Shown in pieces: positions 57,675 through 64,000 of a stretch of DNA of 64,000 nucleotides (positions are counted from its first letter, which is position 1; each line of letters begins with the position of its first letter). This DNA is from Bathymodiolus brooksi. Its lineage: Eukaryota > Mollusca > Bivalvia > Mytilida > Modiolidae. The stretch is from contig OY804575.1 in assembly GCA_963680875.1 (NCBI GenBank), positions 27,447,034 to 27,511,033 on the forward strand, in the 5' to 3' direction. A program made the translations under genes and the position numbers. The notes beneath the pieces were generated by a model, which worked only from the letters and a program-made list of their open reading frames with translations, was not told the DNA's origin and did no database searches.

Positions 57675-59872
57675 CACTGTCGTCAAAGAGCTCCGATCGA
57701 AAATGTTTGGTCAACATCCGGGATATTTTAAAGCGGTATTTATAAAGCAGACACGGATAATTATCGTGAGTATTTATAAATATACTGTGTATATAATGTT
57801 TTGAATTCTGATGCTTTATGATTGTTATTATTATTAATTTCATTTTTTGTCCAAATATCATTTATTTTTGCAGTGTAAAATTAGATTTTTCTATAAGTTA
57901 TAAGGAATCCGGCTTCAAAATCATTACAATCAACTGAAATATCGCTATATCTTGCATTTACGAATGAATTAAATGTTGCCCAAAAAGAAAAAAAATATTG
58001 ATGAATGATTGATTTTACTGAAAAATATTATTTTGTTGATGAAAAGTCAATTAGTAACTAATTATACCCTAAAACATGATGTCAACAGATGTTTTTGAAA
58101 TCCGGTTTGGTCAAAATGTAAACATGTATAGAAACCGGTTGTGTCATTTATAAAAAACCGGGTTTGTCAGTATGTAAATACCACTGATCTTATTGTTATT
58201 GAGCATTATATTGCAATTTAACAATAGTTGTGATTAGGAAATATCTCAAAGGCGATAAATACTGATCCATAGTATGAATATTCGCCATGGCTGCTAATTT
58301 CAGCTACTTTGTACAATAAAAAAAATCGTTATTTCTATGTTAAATTGCTACTGTCGCGAACACTTGATTTTTTTATGCTTTTTGTGGCACTGGCATCACG
58401 GTTGGTGCTCAATACGCTACACTCACTTTAAGTAGCTGTGAGTGAGTGAGTGACCATGATTGTGGCGACCATGATTGTTAACGGATCGGGACGAAATGAG
58501 TAATCGTTACAGAGGACCTTCCATAGATGCTTCCTACTAAGTTTCACTTCATTTGGTTGAGGCGTTTCAGAGGAGAAGATTAAAATGTGAATAGCTAATG
58601 GACGACAGACGACGGGTGTCAAGTGATGGTAAAAGCTCACGTTGCCTTTGGCAAGGTGAGCTAACAACAGTCATTGGGTAGATATGTCGCTCCACTCGGA
58701 CACATTATTCTGATTCCGAGCCAACCAGTCTTTGCTCTTTCTCCTTAATGCTGCGTTCTTAGCGGAGAAGCAACAAATACCAATTTTATATTCTTTTGTT
58801 TGACAAGACTGCGGCTCGTACCCACAATTTATCGCACTCGAGGCGAGCACGCTAGCCATTACGCTACCGATGCGGTTCCCTATTTTTATTTAATTTTTAT
58901 TTATTTTTTTAATCAAAATGTCTTATTGTCCTTCAATATATTATTTGAAAACAAAAATTAATCCAAAACAATAAGAGTTACTTGATATCTATATAAACAG
59001 TGAGAGTTCCTACTTTTGATCAAACACTCTTTGAATATGCAATAATCCAACTGTCTAGCAAATAAAGAAAAAGAATTATAAGTTCTATACAAAATCATGA
59101 CCATTCTGTCGAAGGTGACTTGGTGAATGCCAATTCTGCACACAAACTGTTTTGTATTTCTTCCTTTTAATGGTATACAAAACATCCACATGTAACATAT
59201 TTTGACTATGTGCTGTTGGTTTTTTTTTCACAACTTTTATTCATTGAAGACAATTTTTTTTTCAATTTGCAAGTCGAACATACCCTTGACAAGTGTTATA
59301 ATGAACCTTAAAAAAATTACAGAAAAGAAGCATAATTGTGATATTGAGCTGTTTTCGCTATTCTTTCAATTTTTACATAGACAAAACCGGTTCTACTGAA
59401 ACACAATTTTTGCGACCCAACCTGAAAGTAGTGGCTGAAAGAGTCGGAACGAATGTACGTAAATAAGCATTGTGTTTTTCACTGTAGTAAATCTAAAACT
59501 ATTCATGGTGGCACGCCAGTGCAAACTATCATGTATATAAGCATTACAAAGGGTTTGTGTACTTTAATTACACATATAAACTACTTTTTATAGCTTTATT
59601 TGATGATTTCAATCTCATTATTAGCATTTTTCATTGTTTATGTCCATCATTTTATCTATATCTGAGTAATCGATGAAGATAACTACAGTAATATATAGGT
59701 AAAAACAAGCAAAAATAATCGACCGATAACGACATCTTCTGGATTCAAGATATAATAATACTATATGATCATAATACTTACTTTTTGTCGTCGCATGTAT
59801 GTCAAACATGCCTAATTGACTTGTACCGGAAGATGACAGAGCATTTCCGACCGGAGCTCTTTGACGACAGTG
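57675..59872. mobile_element. 2.2-kb element, CACTGTCGTC inverted ends, 5-bp target duplication
   Basis: The left end CACTGTCGTCAAAGAGCTCC and the right end read on the minus strand are identical for 21 bases and similar for about 50 (continuing TCG, AAATG, TCCGG). GTCTT flanks both ends (57670-57674, 59873-59877), and the flanks together rebuild a family B SINE, so the borders are well supported. The interior contains other repeats, including a family B SINE at 58665, and no transposase. CACT-type ends with a 5-bp duplication are the pattern of Transib and RAG-like transposons; hAT and others cannot be excluded. Confidence 0.75.
58665..58880 (-). repeat. SINE family B copy nested inside the 57675 element
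   Basis: CGCTCCACTCGGACACATTA, CTTTGCTCTTTCTCCTTAAT, AAGCAACAAATACCAATTTT and a tRNA-like head (GGCTCGTACCCACAATTTAT, GCTAGCCATTACGCTACCGA). Directly before it, 58455-58664 looks like another dispersed repeat ending CAAGGTGAGCTAA. Confidence 0.8.
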
Positions 59873-60005
59873 GTCTTTGATCTCACTTCATAATGCTGTG
59901 TGCTTAGCAGCAAACTTTAATGTCTTTGAATTGACCTGACTGGTGCTTGAATTCACAATCTACCACACTCAAGGAGAGCATGCTAACCATTACACCACAG
60001 AGACA
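59873..60005 (-). repeat. SINE family B, part 2 of the second split copy
   Basis: GTCTTTGATCTCACTTCATA, ATGCTGTGTGCTTAGC and the tRNA-like head AATTCACAATCTACCACACT, CTAACCATTACACCACAGAG. Confidence 0.75.
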
Positions 60006-60039
60006 GTATAAGTATTTATAAGTTAAGGGTAAGAGTAAG

Positions 60040-60245
60040 GTTTATGTTGTTTAACTCTGAACACCACATTCAACAATACATGTATTTCAGTTATATCATG
60101 GTGGTCAGTTTTATTTGTGGAAATCGGGAGTAACCACAGAAATAGACTTACCTGTCACAAGTTCATGACAATCTTTATTAAATTATGTTGTATGTAGTAC
60201 ACCTCCCCATTGATGGGAATCAATCTAACATCTTCAGTAGTCATA
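60040..60245 (-). repeat. SINE family A copy
   Basis: ACAATACATGTATTTCAGTT, ATCATGGTGGTCAGTTTTAT, CTTACCTGTCACAAGTTCAT; the head is partly decayed. Confidence 0.75.
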
Positions 60246-60711
60246 ATATAAGGTGAGCAATCTGGTATGATTTTATATAAAAAATATAAGTCTTACTCAT
60301 ACACACATGGTGAACAAACATTTTGCTATATTGTTATTACAAGATATAGGAGGGAAATTGTAGAGAAATTATCAGCACAAATTCCATATAAATCCCAAGA
60401 TACCTTATTTACCATGGTATTTGAAATTGTTATGTCTTTGTATCCACCGTTTGATCGAGATCACAAAACTCCCAAATTATAATCAGGCCTCACATAAATA
60501 AAACTTTCGAGTATGAGTTTCAGACTCGTACACTAAGATTGTCCAATCAAAACACTTTATATAAGGGATACAGGTTCTGGTTGGCTTTATTTTTTTGAAT
60601 AGTACAAAAATCATACTCAAAAGTTCTATGACTGTCAGGCCGGACCAGTATTTCAATGCTGAAGATAATTGTAAAAATATGTTGAAAATAATTCTAGTAG
60701 TCGTAGGGTTA
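60246..60711. other. Intergenic, no gene recognised
   Basis: A 71-codon frame at 60267-60482 has ordinary composition but no domain I recognise. Confidence 0.4.
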
Positions 60712-60908
60712 GGGTTATGGTGTTTAATGCCACTTTCAACAATATTTCAGTTATATCATGGTGGTTAGTTTTATTGGTGCAGGAAACTGGAGTACCTGGA
60801 GAAAACCACCGACCTGTCGCAAGTCATCTACAAACTTTATCACTTAATGTTGAATCGAGTATACCTCGTCTGAGTGGGTTTCGAACTCACAACTTAAGTG
60901 GCGATATA
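60712..60908 (-). repeat. SINE family A copy, head truncated
   Basis: GGTGTTTAATGCCACTTTCA, GGAAACTGGAGTACCTGGAG, GACCTGTCGCAAGTCATCTA, GGGTTTCGAACTCACAACTT. Preceded by AGGGTTAGGGTTATGG, a short telomere-like run. Confidence 0.85.
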
Positions 60909-62186
60909 GATCTAGGTAAACTTAAGCTAAAAAGAAGAAATCAACAGACAAACAAAACTTTATACCATTGAACTATAACCAGCTTTTTCAATCACAAGTA
61001 AAAACTGGAATATTGATATGTATAATTCTACCAGTCATATTTGCCCCAAACTAAATGGACTCAAGGAAAATACTACAGTTGACTTTTTTCTGAATAATTG
61101 TTTTTTTCTAGTAAGAAAGACACAAAGTTCTAAACCTTTCATAATTTACTGACAAATATACATTTTACAAACATATAAAATATTGGAAGGATTATCATTT
61201 TATACAATAATTCTGTGTACATCAACTTCATTGATAAAAATGATTAGGGTGAATCAATAAAGGACAGGAAAAGAACACAGGGGAGACAATTGAGCATAGA
61301 TTCTCTACTCCTATAAATATCATCAAGACAAAGTTTATACAACAGATTGATTTAGTAAATGATGCTTCAGAGGATTACTATATAGCAAGCATTAATGGTT
61401 TCTATGTTATTTTCATATAAGACCATATGGCCCATGTGACTGCTCACCTTCTTTGTAACAAAACAAAAGTCGGAACAGAAGGAAAGAACGAATGACAGAG
61501 AAAGCAGTTCCTAGACCTGCCCTCACTGTTGGGGATGCAGGTTATTAAAAAGAAGATTATTCATAGACCAATAATGTTTGATCTATTATTAAATTACTGG
61601 AGTTGGTTTTTTTTAACTTTCACCAGATATAAATAAAATGGCTGCTGCATTGCACATTGGACTAAATTGTTTTGGCTTTATGTTTACTATAGATTGTTGT
61701 TAGCACCAAACGATAACAAAAGTGGTAAGTAATATATAACAATATCATTATGGTAGAGAGCAACAAGAATATAAATAATGCTTCTTAAGCCTTGACCTCA
61801 GAATTGAAGGCAATTTTATGTAGTTTTTATTGGTGTGTAAAAGCGTTGACCAAAGTACAATTTGCATGACACTGGTCAGTGCTTCATAAACAAAAATGTA
61901 CTTCTGTCAACAACTGTTTACAACTTCATAAATTTGTAAAAGATATACATTTTTGTATATGTTTTCAATATAAACAATTACATTTTTACATTATCAAACT
62001 AAATACATAAAAAATAAGCATTTTTTTCTTCAATGGCCTATTTTCATGGGTCGTTATTAGTATGTATAGTAATGTCTGAAAAATTCAAAAAGTGGGCTGG
62101 TTTCATGATTATTCGCTTTATGGACTGAAATGTTTCATCTATAAAAACTTAATTTTGGTCCATTTTAATAAATTTTGAATTGATTG

Positions 62187-62238
62187 ACTTGGTGTTTAAT
62201 GCCAACTTTAGCAGTATTTCAGATATATCATGGTGTAA
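62187..62238 (-). repeat. SINE family A, 3'-end fragment
   Basis: TTGGTGTTTAATGCCAACTT then AGCAGTATTTCAGATATATC ATGGTG. Confidence 0.55.
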
Positions 62239-63313
62239 ATTTTTAAAAGAATTTAAAAGTTTAAAAGAATACTGTTTCAGTATTTTAGCCAACATTCCTA
62301 AAATTCCCCACAAATAAATTATTTCAAAACAGAAGATCACTAGATCATATTAAAATGGCAAAAAAAAAACAAAAGTTTTGGTGAATAAAGAATTGAGATA
62401 TCTGCGAAAAATTGCCATCAGCAAAATATCAATAAATTTGCAGGATTTCCCTCAAATTCATTAACAAACACTGACTATTATAGTTTTCTCTTGTTGGTCT
62501 CTACCAAATTCACTTTAACAATTAAATATGGTATAAAAATAATCATTACAGTACCAAAATATATTATTCAAAATATATATATATAAATATTATATATATA
62601 ACAATGCTTGATCTATACATATCACAAAATATACAAATAACAGCAAAAGGTGGGATACAACAAAAAAACAAATATTTATCAAATTCAAACATTTTTATTC
62701 ATATACAGTGAAACCTATATAAACCAAACTTTACAACAAAGTCCTAAAATACAAAATCTTTAACAATTTAATCTGTAAAAACCAAACACCAGTCTATTCC
62801 AAACACAATAGCTGGTCCCAAAGGGGATCAGCTGAGATAGATTTCACTGTACATGTATATTTATTCAATAAATTATTTATTTATCATTTATCCTCTGATT
62901 TTAAAACAAAAAATCAGAATTTTGTTCTCAAATACATGTGTAATATCAAATATGGTGTATTGAGGTGAGGGTTATTGGTATATATCATTACTTTCAGCTA
63001 TTCTTCATCCCCACTACCAAACTTATTACGGCAGGAAAGTCAGGGTAGTAATAAAGAATTGACTAGTGAAGTCCCACCATCTTATACATTTTCATAATTG
63101 TTTTATAGGTCCATAAAAAATAAATATTCAATTTACAAGTCATTTTATTTTCCAATATAGTGCAACAATGAGAACAACAGAATCAATAGAAAAAGAAACA
63201 AACAATTGACTTTGTAATGGTCAAAACATAAACAGCTTTACTAGATTTTGCCATAAATAAAACTAGACATTAACTTAATGGTCTTTAATAAAATACCACC
63301 TTAGTACAAAAGT

Positions 63314-63367
63314 CCCCTCTTATAAGGCCATCCATTTAGCAATTAAAAAATGGCCTTATAAGAGGGG
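63314..63367. repeat. Perfect 18-bp inverted repeat
   Basis: CCCCTCTTATAAGGCCAT at 63314 and its exact complement at 63350-63367. Related words (TTGCCTTATAACAGGGGGGG) follow at about 63460, suggesting decayed ends of one small element. Confidence 0.88.
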
Positions 63368-64000
63368 TGGCACCTCTTGAGAGGAGCAGTTTAGTATAAC
63401 TTTACTATCTTATTGCATCATAAATCTGACCTGATGAGAGGAATGGCCTTTGGTCAGAGTTGCCTTATAACAGGGGGGGACTGCTGTAGAATAATTTTAT
63501 ACACTTTTACTTTAAATAATTGCTTAGCTAGTAATTGAAAACAAATGTTTCTTCAATATTAATGCTGATAATAACTTGATCTTTCTCATACATATAGTTA
63601 CATCCAATAAATTGACATAATTCTAATGAAACAGAGGATACAATGACTCGAGAGTTATTGTATTTATGAAGGGGGGTTAAACACACGTGATTGTAATATT
63701 GTCAATTATCATTAGGGTTTTTCTATCAAAAATTGCAACTAAAATAAATGAATACAATAATTATATATGAAGAAATTACTTCTATTTGCACAATAAAATG
63801 TTTGTTGTTATGCATGGTCGGTTAAAATACACATTAATATCATAACATATAATTTTGATATACTCTTATTAGTAGGAATAACATTTTATCACGTTTAATT
63901 TCTAATGTAGGTAGAACAATTTTGTTTCAAGTACAGCCAATTTTCTTTTCTGCATATTAATGACATTATTCTTCAAGTCACATGTTCATGACATTAGGAA

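Larger units (their letters stand above)
60909..64000. other. Intergenic to the right edge, no gene recognised
   Basis: AT-rich sequence with a family A SINE fragment at 62187-62238 and a hairpin at 63314-63367. No coding exon with recognisable content on either strand. Confidence 0.5.

Noticed and set aside
57667..59809. A shared peptide HFR(S/P)ELFDDS encoded at 57670 (minus) and 59850 (plus) as duplicated exons
   Set aside because: The similarity is explained by the inverted ends of the 57675-59872 element.

Overview
The window is animal nuclear DNA, most probably from a bivalve mollusc; I cannot name the species. It is AT-rich, its genes are split by canonical GT-AG introns, and its repeats are of bivalve type: tRNA-derived SINEs and two 'pearl'-like elements with tandem cores, one carrying an ACGG microsatellite. 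I see no bacterial or organellar genes, rRNA or intact tRNA.

Three protein genes can be read, all as split genes. (1) 1-20268, minus strand: the 5' end of a MAGI-type scaffold gene. Four coding exons (19914-20268, 7399-7512, 5904-6023, 2441-2714) splice in frame and encode the N-terminal PDZ, the reduced guanylate-kinase region and the start of the first WW domain; the gene runs off the left edge. (2) 32539-34815, minus strand: a complete two-exon, 525-residue LENG9-like protein with an RWD-like N-terminus, an MJ1316/DUF504 domain and a C-terminal AKAP7-type 2H phosphoesterase domain. (3) 38010-54490, plus strand: a complete three-exon, 283-residue sarcospan, the four-pass membrane protein of the dystrophin-glycoprotein complex. 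Genes 2 and 3 are divergent, 3.2 kb apart. I see no functional link between the three.

The rest is repeats. Three large minisatellites stand out: a 30-bp array in a MAGI intron (6290-7246), a 45-bp array of about 86 units between genes (26632-30497) and a 42-bp array of about 81 units in sarcospan intron 2 (49957-53366). Their periods are multiples of three, so they give very long artefactual open frames. A degenerate array of about 37 bp lies in sarcospan intron 1.

Mobile-element remains include Tc1/mariner, piggyBac, hAT and LINE coding fossils, and several non-autonomous DNA elements whose borders are visible: 45443-46357 (long inverted repeats, 6-bp target duplication, Polinton-like ends), 22610-23555 (inserted in a SINE, 9-bp duplication), 47137-47517 (8-bp duplication), 57675-59872 (CACTGTC ends, 5-bp duplication, also inserted in a SINE) and 21591-22269 (CAGGGGT ends). 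Four elements (14730, 18161, 22610, 47137) share an unusual design: inverted ends built from short iterated words, a different word in each. That group is my best candidate for something undescribed.

Coordinates of exons and of elements with target duplications were read base by base. Limits of degenerate repeats are approximate.
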